A stretch of DNA of 64,000 nucleotides from an uncultured Eubacteriales bacterium (GTDB taxonomy: Bacteria; Bacillota; Clostridia; Oscillospirales; Acutalibacteraceae), in the NCBI GenBank assembly GCA_934667845.1, contig CAKUMQ010000004.1:9962-73961 (forward strand). The letters are read 5' to 3'. Positions 1 to 8,569 of the stretch are shown here, piece by piece; the first letter of the stretch is position 1; every line of letters begins with the position of its first letter. The notes under the pieces were generated by a model. The model did not search any database. It saw only the letters and a list, made by a program, of their open reading frames with translations, and was not told the origin of the DNA. A program made the translations under genes and the position numbers.

Positions 1-1878
1 AAACACCGTTTGGAAGCCCTCCTGCCGTTTTACGGCAAAGCCAGCCTTTCCCTTTACCTGCTCTGCGGTATAGCGGGCGATGACCTCGACATCCCCCTCC
101 TCCGCGTAAAACAGCGGGTTCACGTCCACCTCGCGGCCGGCGGAGGTGTTGCGGCAGCCCGCCCAGTCGCCGACAAACTCCATCTGCACCGGCAATTTTG
201 TACCCGCGGGCGCCTCCGCCCGGTCGATCGTCATGCCGGTCAGGCGGCGCATCTCCTCCTGATCCATATCGCCGAAGCCGTAGAGAAATACCGTCGTCTG
301 TCCCGGGCGGCGGATCTTCTGCAAAGCCCGTTCGCCCCTTGCGCCTTTCAAACCGGTCGGATTCAGCAAAAGGGTCAGTCTGCAGGCATCCGCCTTTCCT
401 GCCAGCCAGTCGTCCCCGGAGTAAAAGCCCACGGCAAGTCCCAGCCGGTAGAGGGTCATCCGCAGGTTGAACATGGTGTATCCGAACGTGCCGTGCGCCG
501 AGGCGATCTTATATACCTCCTCCTCGTCCAGCACCACCGCCACCTCCGGCACATAGGGCGTGATATGCGGCATCAGCGCGTCATACAGCTTCTGCAGATT
601 GCCGATCTGCGTCCAGATCGCCGGATGGTAGAACCATCCGCGTCCCGCCAGATCCATGTACCAGGAGGCACAGCCCCGCACCATCTGGGTGCCTGCCTCC
701 CGCTTATACACCTCGTACAGATCCTCAAAATTGTAGATATTCTGGAACCCGTCCTTTGTGTCGCCCGGTTCCCGCCGATAGATCAGAAAGGTGCGGATAT
801 CGTTTTCCACAAACCACATCTTGTGATGAGCCACCACCGAATCAATGGCGCAGGTATACGGGCCGGTTCCGCCCACATCGCGGTCCCAATACCCGATCGG
901 GCTGGAAAAGCCGTCGATATCCGGGCATTCCAACAGCTGCTGCAGCGCAAAATGGCCGGATTTGGAATCGCCGCCCAGCTCATACCAGTACCCATAGAAG
1001 CACATCACCACGGTATCCCCGCCGGTGACGCGCTTGACGATGCGGGCAAAGCCCCTGATCAGCTCCGCGATCCGCACGGACAGCATTTCGTTATAGTCCG
1101 CGTGGATCTGCTCTCCCGGCGCAGAGAGATAATAGGTCGGATACGGGTTTCGCCCCGTGTTGCCGGGGATCGGGCAGGGGATCCGGATATCCTCGAAACA
1201 CAGGTCGTCCCTGCCGTATGCCGCCCGCAGCGCGGCGGTGTCGCCGCCGTATTTGCGGCGGACAAACGCGCGGAAAGCGGTCTGCGCGGCCCGGCTGACG
1301 TCGCATCCGCCCTCGCGGAAGCCGAAATGAAACCACTCATCCGACTCGCCGCCGCCGATATGGTAGCCCACAATGTGGTCGGCATACACCGGATGACTCA
1401 CAAAATACCGGACAAACGCCTCGGCGGCTTCCTCAGCCATTTCCCGCCAGTTCTCCGAAAACAGGGAGGTCATCGCGGAATCAAAATCCGCTTTCACCTC
1501 GCCGTTTTCCTGCACGTCCGCTTCATAGATCACGGTCTCTCCCGGGTGCAGCTGCTCCCACTTGCGGGCACTCTCCCCATACTGGCACACATTGAGCCGC
1601 ACAAGCACCTTTGCCTGTGCATCGTGCCGCAGGATCATATCCAGATAGCGTGAGAGGTTATCCACGCTCCGCTGCCGCTCCTCCGGCATTGACCCCATCT
1701 TTAAGATCACGGAGAACAAGTGTATCCCATGCTGCGCAGCCATTTTGAATTCCCGTTCGACGATATCCAGCCGATGCTCAAACAGCGTACAGCCGTAGAA
1801 AAACACGGGGACGGTCATCTGACCGTCAATAAACAATCTCGGCATACCGTTGACCGGACGAATGTGGGCCTTGACCAT
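1..1878 (-). CDS. GH-A/GH42-like glycoside hydrolase, C terminus beyond window
   Basis: The minus strand is open from an ATG at 1878 to the left edge (626 codons), so the gene is truncated by the window and not by a stop. A purine-rich AAAGGAAAGGTGG lies upstream of the start. The protein has no signal peptide. Its N-terminal half reads like a TIM-barrel glycosidase of clan GH-A. The motif GYHIGGGESDEW near residues 171-182 is the likely acid/base region (Glu178). A later segment beginning YVPEVAVVLDEEEVY resembles the second, GH42-like flavodoxin-type domain. Known GH42-type enzymes are beta-galactosidases or related exo-glycosidases, but the substrate here cannot be read. It follows two surface proteins and two ABC permeases on the same strand, which suggests that imported oligosaccharides are hydrolysed in the cytoplasm. 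The family assignment is moderately sure; the exact GH number is not. Confidence 0.72.
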   Translation of the reverse strand, partial: MVKAHIRPVNGMPRLFIDGQMTVPVFFYGCTLFEHRLDIVEREFKMAAQHGIHLFSVILKMGSMPEERQRSVDNLSRYLDMILRHDAQAKVLVRLNVCQYGESARKWEQLHPGETVIYEADVQENGEVKADFDSAMTSLFSENWREMAEEAAEAFVRYFVSHPVYADHIVGYHIGGGESDEWFHFGFREGGCDVSRAAQTAFRAFVRRKYGGDTAALRAAYGRDDLCFEDIRIPCPIPGNTGRNPYPTYYLSAPGEQIHADYNEMLSVRIAELIRGFARIVKRVTGGDTVVMCFYGYWYELGGDSKSGHFALQQLLECPDIDGFSSPIGYWDRDVGGTGPYTCAIDSVVAHHKMWFVENDIRTFLIYRREPGDTKDGFQNIYNFEDLYEVYKREAGTQMVRGCASWYMDLAGRGWFYHPAIWTQIGNLQKLYDALMPHITPYVPEVAVVLDEEEVYKIASAHGTFGYTMFNLRMTLYRLGLAVGFYSGDDWLAGKADACRLTLLLNPTGLKGARGERALQKIRRPGQTTVFLYGFGDMDQEEMRRLTGMTIDRAEAPAGTKLPVQMEFVGDWAGCRNTSAGREVDVNPLFYAEEGDVEVIARYTAEQVKGKAGFAVKRQEGFQTVF

Positions 1879-1976
1879 ACGGAGCGCCACCTTTCCTTTT
1901 ATGATATCTGATCAGTATATACGTTGTCTTTGCGCCGTCTCTCCCGGGGGTTCCCGGGAGAGACGGCAGGATCGGT

Positions 1977-4307
1977 TCAGCCGTCGTTTTTCCGCCGACG
2001 GGAGGTGACAAACAGCGCAGCCGCAGCCGAAACGACCAGTCCGGTCAGCAGCGCCGCCGGGGCGGAAACGCCCGTTGCGGGAGGCGTAACCGATGCGTCG
2101 TCAGACCCGGGCTTGCTGCCGGGATCGGACTCGCCGTCGGATTCGGATCTGCTGTCCGGCTCGGGATCACTGTCCGGCTCGGGCTTGCTGTCCGGCTCCG
2201 ACGTGTCGCCCGGCTCGGAGGTATCGCCGCCTTCGCCCTCCCAGGGGGTCTGTCCGTTCACTTCCAGGATCGTAAAGGCGATCGGGCTGCCGTCCATGGC
2301 AGAGGCGGCAAGGGACAGGTATGCGCCGGAGGCGAACTCCCGTTCCAGAGCCTCGCTGATCTTGACCGGCTGCCGGTCATCCGCCTGATAGCCGTCGGGG
2401 GTATACAGCGTCTCGCCGTCGATCAGGAAGCGGATCTTGCCCTCGACCCGCTTAATGCTGAAGATAAAGGTCGGTTTGTTTTCATCGTTCAGGTCGATCG
2501 TACGACCCGCATACGCCATCAGCGGACCGTTCGGCGTTCCCGCCTGCTTGGGATGGCTGAAAAGCGTTTCGGCAAAGGTGAATTCGTCTCCGTAGGAACG
2601 GAAAATGCGGGCGCGGAAAGAGGATGCCGTATCCAGATACAGCGGATTGAAGCCGGTGAGCGAATCGGAGAGGATAAACTGGAGGTTGGCATCGACCGCA
2701 TCATTGACGACGGGCAACTGATCCAAACGGATCTTAAAGCTGACATCCAGATCCTCAGCCGTCAGATCGAACTTTTTGTCAAGGCCGATATACACACCAT
2801 GGGCGCCGCTGCCGCCGGACACCGTAATGCTGCCGTCGCGGTTGTAGTCCGCTTCCGTGATGACCTTTCCCTCGTTGCTGTCCTGTTCCGGCCCGACGAT
2901 CCAATCCGTTTTGGTGACCGGCTTTTCCGGATCGGAGGGCTCTTCGGAGCTTTCCGGCAAGTCGGAGCTTTCCGGCAAGTCGGAGCTTTCCGGCAAGTCG
3001 GAACTCTCGGGCAGGTCGGAGCTCTCGGGAAGGTCGGAGCTTTCGGGCAAGTCGGAGCTCTCGGGCAAGTCGGAGCTCTCGGGTTCGCTTTCATCGGGAG
3101 TTTCCGGTACCAGCGGCGCTTTCCCGTTGACCTGCAGAACGGTCGTGGTAAATCCGCCGTCAAAGGAGCTTGTGCCGATCGTCAGATAGCCGCTTCCGAG
3201 CCCTTCGATAAAGTCGCTGACCCGCTGATCGGTGTCTCCTGCAGGACCGTAGGTCAGTTCGTTATTGATATACAGGCGAATCATACCGTCCACGCGCTTA
3301 AACCGCAGGGTGTACGCCGTGTCCTCGCCAAACGCCACATAGCCGCCGGCATAAGCGCCGACCGCCGTATCTTCGAGCCATGTATGATTCAGCCCGAAAT
3401 TGCCGTTATCCAGGCAGAACCGCACATGGAACGTATCGGCGCCGCTCGGGGCTTTAGAGGGCAGAGCTTTGGAAAAATACAGGCTGATAAACTGGCTGGC
3501 ATTGCTGAAAGTGGTCTTCAGCGTCACGGATACATCCAGATCCGCCGCCGTGAAGTCAATGGGGGCTGTTCTGATCGCATAATTCACCGCACCCATGGAA
3601 AATGTGCCGGTCGCCGCGTCAGTGGACACGCCCTCGCCGGTTATCCAGCGCGGCACCTCTGTCGACAGCGGCGCTTTCCCGTTGACCTGCAGAACGGTCG
3701 TGGTAAATCCGCCGTCAAAGGAGCTTGTGCCGATCGTCAGATAGCCGCTTCCGAGCCCTTCGATAAAGTCGCTGACCCGCTGATCGGTGTCTCCTGCAGG
3801 ACCGTAGGTCAGTTCGTTATTGATATACAGGCGAATCATACCGTCCACGCGCTTAAACCGCAGGGTGTACGCCGTGTCCTCGCCAAACGCCACATAGCCG
3901 CCGGCATAAGCGCCGACCGCCGTATCTTCGAGCCATGTATGATTCAGCCCGAAATTGCCGTTATCCAGGCAGAACCGCACATGGAACGTGTCGGCGCCGC
4001 TCGGGGCTTTAGAGGGCAGAGCTTTGGAAAAATACAGGCTGATAAACTGGTTGCCATTGCTGAAAGTGGTCTTCAGCGTCACGGATACATCCAGATCTGC
4101 CGCCGTGAAGTCAATGGGGGCTGTTCTGATCGCGTAGCCCCCCACACCCATGGAAAACGTGCCGGATGCCTCGTCAACGGTAACGCCCTCGCCGGTTGTC
4201 CACCCCGGCGTCTGACCCTCCGCTCTGACCGAATCGACCCACGCCGGGATCAGCAGAGAACCGGCCAGCAGCATAACGGCACAGACTAAAGCCAACAGTT
4301 TTTTCAC
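1977..4307 (-). CDS. Cell-surface protein with three beta-sandwich-like domains, SSDLPE repeat and sorting-like tail
   Basis: I do not recognise a named family. I chose the GTG at 4307 because it follows AAGGAAAGGAAG and gives a clean signal peptide (VKKLL, hydrophobic core, cut near VRAEG). An ATG at 4352 that overlaps the upstream stop has no ribosome site. The mature protein has two nearly identical domains of about 180 residues, a linker of seven ESSDLP units, and a third, diverged domain of the same type. All three end in a VNGxxP strand, and they look like concanavalin/LamG-type carbohydrate-binding modules. A Pro/Asp/Ser-rich spacer follows, then PPATG, a hydrophobic helix and RRRK, which resembles a variant LPXTG sortase signal. 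It is probably displayed on the wall, where it may capture glycans for the adjacent ABC permeases. The domain fold and ligand are inference. Confidence 0.85.
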   Translation of the reverse strand: MKKLLALVCAVMLLAGSLLIPAWVDSVRAEGQTPGWTTGEGVTVDEASGTFSMGVGGYAIRTAPIDFTAADLDVSVTLKTTFSNGNQFISLYFSKALPSKAPSGADTFHVRFCLDNGNFGLNHTWLEDTAVGAYAGGYVAFGEDTAYTLRFKRVDGMIRLYINNELTYGPAGDTDQRVSDFIEGLGSGYLTIGTSSFDGGFTTTVLQVNGKAPLSTEVPRWITGEGVSTDAATGTFSMGAVNYAIRTAPIDFTAADLDVSVTLKTTFSNASQFISLYFSKALPSKAPSGADTFHVRFCLDNGNFGLNHTWLEDTAVGAYAGGYVAFGEDTAYTLRFKRVDGMIRLYINNELTYGPAGDTDQRVSDFIEGLGSGYLTIGTSSFDGGFTTTVLQVNGKAPLVPETPDESEPESSDLPESSDLPESSDLPESSDLPESSDLPESSDLPESSDLPESSEEPSDPEKPVTKTDWIVGPEQDSNEGKVITEADYNRDGSITVSGGSGAHGVYIGLDKKFDLTAEDLDVSFKIRLDQLPVVNDAVDANLQFILSDSLTGFNPLYLDTASSFRARIFRSYGDEFTFAETLFSHPKQAGTPNGPLMAYAGRTIDLNDENKPTFIFSIKRVEGKIRFLIDGETLYTPDGYQADDRQPVKISEALEREFASGAYLSLAASAMDGSPIAFTILEVNGQTPWEGEGGDTSEPGDTSEPDSKPEPDSDPEPDSRSESDGESDPGSKPGSDDASVTPPATGVSAPAALLTGLVVSAAAALFVTSRRRKNDG
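2944..3083 (-). repeat. 18-bp minisatellite, seven units plus a partial one
   Basis: Seven units of the type TCGGAGCTTTCCGGCAAG run head to tail, followed by a 14-base partial unit. The first three units are identical and later ones carry synonymous changes. On the coding strand each unit gives ESSDLP. It forms a flexible acidic linker between the second and third domains of the surface protein. Confidence 0.95.
3111..3651 (-). repeat. Direct repeat copy A (about 540 bp, intragenic)
   Basis: This stretch is repeated almost base for base at 3666-4206, offset by exactly 555 bp (185 codons). Only scattered substitutions separate the copies, for example near 3505, 3580 and at the outer ends. The repeat encodes the second copy of the duplicated domain. 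Confidence 0.95.
3666..4206 (-). repeat. Direct repeat copy B (about 540 bp, intragenic)
   Basis: This is the partner of 3111-3651 at a 555-bp offset and encodes the first, N-terminal copy of the domain. The in-frame period and very high nucleotide identity point to a recent tandem duplication or ongoing homogenisation. Confidence 0.95.
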
Positions 4308-4348
4308 AGGTAACGCTTCCTTTCCTTTTTGTATTTTGCAGACACGGC

Positions 4349-5539
4349 TCATGTGTCAGAATTTGCCGGGGCTTTCTTTTTGATCACCAGAAAATACACA
4401 GCCGCTCCGGCGCCCGCCAGCACGATCACGGTGCCCACAATGATCAGGGCGATGACCCCGCCGCCGAGACCGCCTTTGTCGACGTGGCTGTTATCCACAG
4501 GCACGGATCCGCCGTCAGATGCGGCAGAATCGTCGGGATCTGCGGGATCGGAGGAATCGGTCGACGCATCGCCGTCGGAATCGGGAGCGGAGACAGGCTC
4601 CTCCTCCGAGGGAGCCGGGGCGGAGGATTCCTCCGGTGTGACCGGTGCTGCGGGATCCGACACGGAGGACTCCGCTTTCGACGGTGCGGTTGCCGACGGC
4701 TTGGTTGCCGACGGCTTGGTTGCCGGAGCGGTGGTCGCCGGCGGATCTGTCACCGACGGCGTGGGCGAAGAGCCCCAGGAGCCGGAGACCGTACCGGAGG
4801 CGTTCTTATCCACCGCAGGCTCGCCGTTGACCGTTTTTACGGTAAAGGTGGCGGGAACATAGTTGCCGTCCTTGAACACAAGCTGCAGATACCATTTGCC
4901 TCCGGTCACCTTGGCGATATCGTCGACAAATGCCCACTTGTTCTGGTTGTTGATCTTCCGATTGTTGATATACACGTCATATCCGTCACCGGCGGCATTG
5001 CGCTTGACCGCAAAGCGGATATTGGTCCAGGACGCCTCTGTGGTGCCCTCGAAATACGCGCCCGGCTCAAACGAGCTTTTGCCCACACGGATCTTTTTGC
5101 GGCTCGAATCCCAGTTGGTCAGCAGTCCCTCGCCGCAGGTGATCTCGTTCGGGGTGTCGGTGGGGCGCAGCATCAGCATAAACCCGGGATGCTCCGTATC
5201 CCCGTAGAGGGAATCGGTGTTGGGGGCGGAAGAAAAGCCGACGGCAAAATACTGGTCAGCACATTTGGTGTACTGATCCAGGGAAAAGGTAACTTCAAAA
5301 TCAGCCAGGTCGATCGGTTCCTCACAGGTGACGGCACAGCCGCCCGGCTCCTTATCCGCCTTGAAATTGCCGGTGACGGTAATGCGTCCCTTTTCCGCCG
5401 TGGCGACGGTACGGTTCGGTGCATTTTCATCCTGGATCGCGTGCCACTTGGACAGAGCGGGCGCGGCGGCAAAGGCAGGCAGAACGCATACCTGTGCCAG
5501 AACCAGCAGCGCCGCTGCAGCAGACAACAGTTTTTTCAT
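4349..5539 (-). CDS. Membrane-anchored surface protein with one beta-sandwich-like domain
   Basis: The ATG at 5539 is preceded by AGGAGG and opens a standard signal peptide (MKKLLSAAAALL, cut after AFA). A longer reading frame upstream has no ribosome site. The mature protein has one domain of about 240 residues ending in VKTVNGEPAV, which matches the VNGxxP ending of the domains in the next gene. A long Thr/Pro/Ser/Ala-rich stalk with short KPSAT repeats follows, then a single transmembrane helix near residues 360-385 and a KKK stop-transfer signal. No sortase motif is present, so this partner is held by the membrane. It begins 84 bp after the MalG-type permease gene and is followed by the larger surface protein. 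A role in presenting or sensing extracellular glycans is inferred only from context. Confidence 0.85.
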   Translation of the reverse strand: MKKLLSAAAALLVLAQVCVLPAFAAAPALSKWHAIQDENAPNRTVATAEKGRITVTGNFKADKEPGGCAVTCEEPIDLADFEVTFSLDQYTKCADQYFAVGFSSAPNTDSLYGDTEHPGFMLMLRPTDTPNEITCGEGLLTNWDSSRKKIRVGKSSFEPGAYFEGTTEASWTNIRFAVKRNAAGDGYDVYINNRKINNQNKWAFVDDIAKVTGGKWYLQLVFKDGNYVPATFTVKTVNGEPAVDKNASGTVSGSWGSSPTPSVTDPPATTAPATKPSATKPSATAPSKAESSVSDPAAPVTPEESSAPAPSEEEPVSAPDSDGDASTDSSDPADPDDSAASDGGSVPVDNSHVDKGGLGGGVIALIIVGTVIVLAGAGAAVYFLVIKKKAPANSDT

Positions 5540-5622
5540 CTCAATAATTCCTCCTGTTTCTTTTTGTTTTTTTCGCGCGGTATGATTCGGGAGATCCTCC
5601 TTTCTTCCTTTTTCAGCATAGA

Positions 5623-6612
5623 TCAACCCACCAGTCCCGTACTGGCGATACTTTCCACAAAGCTCTTCTGACAGAACAGATACAGCAGTATCATCGGGAA
5701 AACAGACAGCATCACGCCCGCCTGGACCCAGGTGACGATATCGGTAGCCACCGTCGCATTCAGCAGCGCACCGGCATCGGTGGATATCCTCAGCAGTTCG
5801 CCGGATACGGTCATAAACTGATCAAAATACAGCGATGTCAGCGACGTGTCGTTCCAGTACCACACCACGGCGAAAAGCAGAACCACCAGCACCGCCGGTT
5901 TGGCATTGGGCAACATCACCCGCAGCATGGTCTTAAAAAATCCGCAGCCGTCGACATATGCCGCCTCCTCGATCTCCTTGGGCAGCCCTTTGAAAAACTG
6001 CATGAAGATCAGGATATACAGCCCGTTTTTCAGCCCCACGCCCATGGCAGCCGGTAAATAACAGTTCAGCGGATTATCAAAAATATTGATCCTGATCTGC
6101 AGCCCCGTTACCGCCCGCACCAGTGAGACCAGCCCCAGCGGGTCAAAATCCGAAAACATGAGGAAATTCGGAATGGACACGACCTCCATCGGCAGGATCA
6201 TGGTCAATACGAGCAGAACCAGCAGGGGCGTTTTGCCCGGAAACCGGAACCGGGCGAAGCCGTAGCCGATCACGCAGCAGGACACCACCGACAGCAGGGC
6301 GCATCCCAGACTGAGCGACGCGGAATTTTTCAGCAAGGTGCCGTAGTGAAAATTTTTCCATACGCCGACAATGTTATCCAGCGTCAGCCGGGTGGGGATC
6401 CACACAACGTTTAGGTCGTTGACCTGCTCCGACGGGCGAAAAGCCATGCTGAGCATATAGAGAATGGGATAGAGGATCACAAAGCTGATGCCGATCAGAT
6501 ACAGATAGGAAAGAAGGTGCATCGCGCCCTGAACGGTCTTTCCCCCGGCGATCCGCAGCATCGTCTGCCGGTCATAGCGTCTTCGCTGCCGAAAAAGCTC
6601 CGTCACTTTCAT
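5623..6612 (-). CDS. Carbohydrate ABC transporter permease, MalG type
   Basis: This is a 329-residue inner-membrane permease. It has about six transmembrane helices and the cytoplasmic EAA loop (EEAAYVDGCGFFKTMLRVMLP), which docks the ATPase in this family. The start at 6612 follows AAAGGAG at good spacing. It sits 12 bp after the MalF-type permease, and the two surely form the transmembrane dimer of one CUT1-type sugar importer. No binding protein or MalK-type ATPase is encoded in the window. Many Firmicutes importers of this class use one shared ATPase elsewhere in the genome, but a missing binding protein is less usual. Substrate is unknown; neighbouring GH42-like and GH78-like genes suggest an oligosaccharide. 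Confidence 0.9.
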   Translation of the reverse strand: MKVTELFRQRRRYDRQTMLRIAGGKTVQGAMHLLSYLYLIGISFVILYPILYMLSMAFRPSEQVNDLNVVWIPTRLTLDNIVGVWKNFHYGTLLKNSASLSLGCALLSVVSCCVIGYGFARFRFPGKTPLLVLLVLTMILPMEVVSIPNFLMFSDFDPLGLVSLVRAVTGLQIRINIFDNPLNCYLPAAMGVGLKNGLYILIFMQFFKGLPKEIEEAAYVDGCGFFKTMLRVMLPNAKPAVLVVLLFAVVWYWNDTSLTSLYFDQFMTVSGELLRISTDAGALLNATVATDIVTWVQAGVMLSVFPMILLYLFCQKSFVESIASTGLVG

Positions 6613-6624
6613 GTTTTTCTCCTT

Positions 6625-7536
6625 TCAGCGGTCGAAAATATACCGGCGGCCGATCAGCAGGGACACCAGCACGATCAGAACCAGCACCGCCGCGGAATAG
6701 ACCACCGCTATTGCCGACGCATAGGAATACTGGAAATTGGAAAACGCCTGTGTGGATATCATTTTGATCACGGCGTTGTCCGGATCGGTAAAGGAGTCGA
6801 TGATGGTGTAGATCACCACGAGGAAGATGATCGGCATACACATGGGAAACGTGATCTTCCAGAATTCCGACCACGAGGATGCCCCCTCCATCTTTGCCGC
6901 CTCATATAGCGACGGGGATATGCTTTGCAGTCCCGCCAGGCAAAGCAGGATCTGCACGCCGGACACCCAGCTGATATCCGCCACGCTGCTGACGGCGGCG
7001 GACAGAAAGCCGGAGACGCTTTCTCCGAGCGCCGTATTCGCCAGCAGATCGTTGAGCACGGTCATATCCAGCGCCGTCATTCCTCCGGAGGTGCTTCCCA
7101 TCATGGACATCGCAGTGGAATCCGAGCGCACCAGACTGGCTACCGCGCCGGACATGACCACCACCGGCAGGAAAAACACCGCCCGGAAAAACAGCCGTCC
7201 GCGAAATTCGCGGTTGAGCAGCAGCGCCGCAAAAATGCTGAACACGATGACCGTGGGAACGCGGATGAGCAGCCCGGTCAGCACCGACTGCATGTTCAGG
7301 AAAAAATCCGGATCGGACAGAAACATCTGCCGGTAATACCGCAAGCCCTCAAAAGTGGTCTGGAATCCGGTCTCATAATTGACCTGGAGGGTGCAAAAGC
7401 TGTAGCGGACCGTGTCGAGGAGCGGCTTGACAAAAAACAAAGCCAACCCCAGAATAAACGGCGCCGCGAAAAACAATCCGGCTTTGGCCCGTCTCCGTTC
7501 GAAACTGGACGATCTTCTTTTCACGGACAGCTTCAT
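6625..7536 (-). CDS. Carbohydrate ABC transporter permease, MalF/UgpA type, with extra extracellular loop
   Basis: This is the partner permease of the downstream MalG-type gene. It begins with a basic KRRSSSFERRRAKAG leader and has several transmembrane helices. The EAA loop is recognisable (YEAAKMEGASSWSEFWKITFPM). Between two middle helices lies an unusual hydrophilic stretch of roughly 50 residues, rich in Ser, Met and Gly. The start is uncertain. ATG 7536 has AAGGAG directly abutting it, GTG 7524 has the same site at 12-nt spacing, and a TTG at 7572 has none. The true start may be 7524. It is the first gene of the minus-strand carbohydrate operon and is divergent from the AraC regulator, with only about 100 bp between their start codons. 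Confidence 0.88.
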   Translation of the reverse strand: MKLSVKRRSSSFERRRAKAGLFFAAPFILGLALFFVKPLLDTVRYSFCTLQVNYETGFQTTFEGLRYYRQMFLSDPDFFLNMQSVLTGLLIRVPTVIVFSIFAALLLNREFRGRLFFRAVFFLPVVVMSGAVASLVRSDSTAMSMMGSTSGGMTALDMTVLNDLLANTALGESVSGFLSAAVSSVADISWVSGVQILLCLAGLQSISPSLYEAAKMEGASSWSEFWKITFPMCMPIIFLVVIYTIIDSFTDPDNAVIKMISTQAFSNFQYSYASAIAVVYSAAVLVLIVLVSLLIGRRYIFDR

Positions 7537-7557
7537 CTCCTTTTTCTTTTTAGGCGA

Positions 7558-7586
7558 TTGACGCGCGGACAAAAATGATATATACT
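7558..7586 (+). promoter_or_regulatory. Sigma-A promoter of the araC-like gene
   Basis: TTGACG (7558-7563), a 17-nt spacer and TATACT (7581-7586) form a near-consensus housekeeping promoter. Transcription would start near 7593. That supports the TTG start at 7643, because the ATG at 7604 would lie only about 11 nt into the transcript without a ribosome site. Confidence 0.75.
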
Positions 7587-7642
7587 ATTTAACGACTTTG
7601 TGAATGAAATTAAGTCAGTCTGTTTTAACAAGGGTGAGAACA

Positions 7643-8569
7643 TTGGATAAATATAAATCGGACGAATTTGAAATGTACAACACGCGGGAGCACGGTTTCG
7701 GCTCCACCAAGATCCCCCTGCGCATTTACCGCAGGGAACACAGCCTCACAGCCCCCGCTCCGCTCCATTCCCACAATTTTCTGGAGATCGCCGTGGTAAT
7801 CGGCGGCAGCGGTACGCATGTAGTCTATCTGCCGGACATGGACGGATTTTCCTATTCCCTGTCGAAAGGCAACGTATGTATTGTAGCGCCGGGAGAAAAG
7901 CACGCGTTTTCTTTCCGGTCGGGGGAGTCCATCCGCATCATCAACATTCTTTTCAGTCCTGCGGTAGTGCAGAAAAGCACCGCCGTCTGCTGGGACGGAT
8001 TCAACTATGAAGAATTCATTCAGCTATGCTCCTATGCCTCCGTCCGCCAGAAGAACAGCCTGCAGCAGATCCTGCTGAATCCCAACGAGCTCGAGCAGAT
8101 CTGCCGGCTGATCGAAAAGATCGAGGGAGAATTTTCCCGCAAGGAGTCCGGCTACAGCACGATGATCCAGCTGTATTTCTCCGCTATCCTGACCATGATG
8201 CTGCGCTGCTACCGGCGGGAGATCCCGTCTGCCGGAATAGAGGAGGAGCGCTCGCTTGTCGCGAAGCTCCTGCTTTACCTCGATACCCATTACGCACAGC
8301 GGATCACGCTGGAGCAGCTGTCGGAAATGACTCATTTCAGCACCCGCCATATCACACGGCGCTTTAAGGCCACCGTCGGTATCTCCCTGAACCAGTATCT
8401 GCTGAATCAGCGGATCGCCTCCGCCAAATCCCTGCTCGTCACCACCGATAAAAAGGTGTCGGAGATCGCCATGGAAAGCGGATTTGATAATTCCGCCTAT
8501 TTCTGCCAACAGTTCAAGCGCGAGACCGGTCACACCCCCAACGCATACCGCAGGCTCAGTCAGCTTTGA
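7643..8569 (+). CDS. AraC-family transcriptional regulator
   Basis: I chose the TTG at 7643 because AAGGGTGA precedes it at proper spacing; an in-frame ATG at 7604 has no ribosome site. The N-terminal half is a cupin-type sensing domain (PLHSHNFLEIAVVI, then GNVCIVAPGEKHAF), as in arabinose- or rhamnose-responsive regulators. The C-terminal 100 residues carry two helix-turn-helix motifs ending in DNSAYFCQQFKRETGHTPNAYRR, the classic AraC signature. It is divergent from the ABC permease operon and convergent with the GH78-like gene. It is therefore the likely activator of one or both, responding to a sugar. The ligand is not visible. Its own promoter is strong, so the regulator may be made constitutively. 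Confidence 0.92.
   Translation: MDKYKSDEFEMYNTREHGFGSTKIPLRIYRREHSLTAPAPLHSHNFLEIAVVIGGSGTHVVYLPDMDGFSYSLSKGNVCIVAPGEKHAFSFRSGESIRIINILFSPAVVQKSTAVCWDGFNYEEFIQLCSYASVRQKNSLQQILLNPNELEQICRLIEKIEGEFSRKESGYSTMIQLYFSAILTMMLRCYRREIPSAGIEEERSLVAKLLLYLDTHYAQRITLEQLSEMTHFSTRHITRRFKATVGISLNQYLLNQRIASAKSLLVTTDKKVSEIAMESGFDNSAYFCQQFKRETGHTPNAYRRLSQL

Noticed and set aside
2944..3083. CRISPR array
   Set aside because: The 18-bp units are contiguous without spacers and stay in the coding frame of the surface protein.
2553..4289. A long plus-strand frame across the repeat region
   Set aside because: The repeats make both strands look periodic, but only the minus strand has a signal peptide, domain pattern and anchor.
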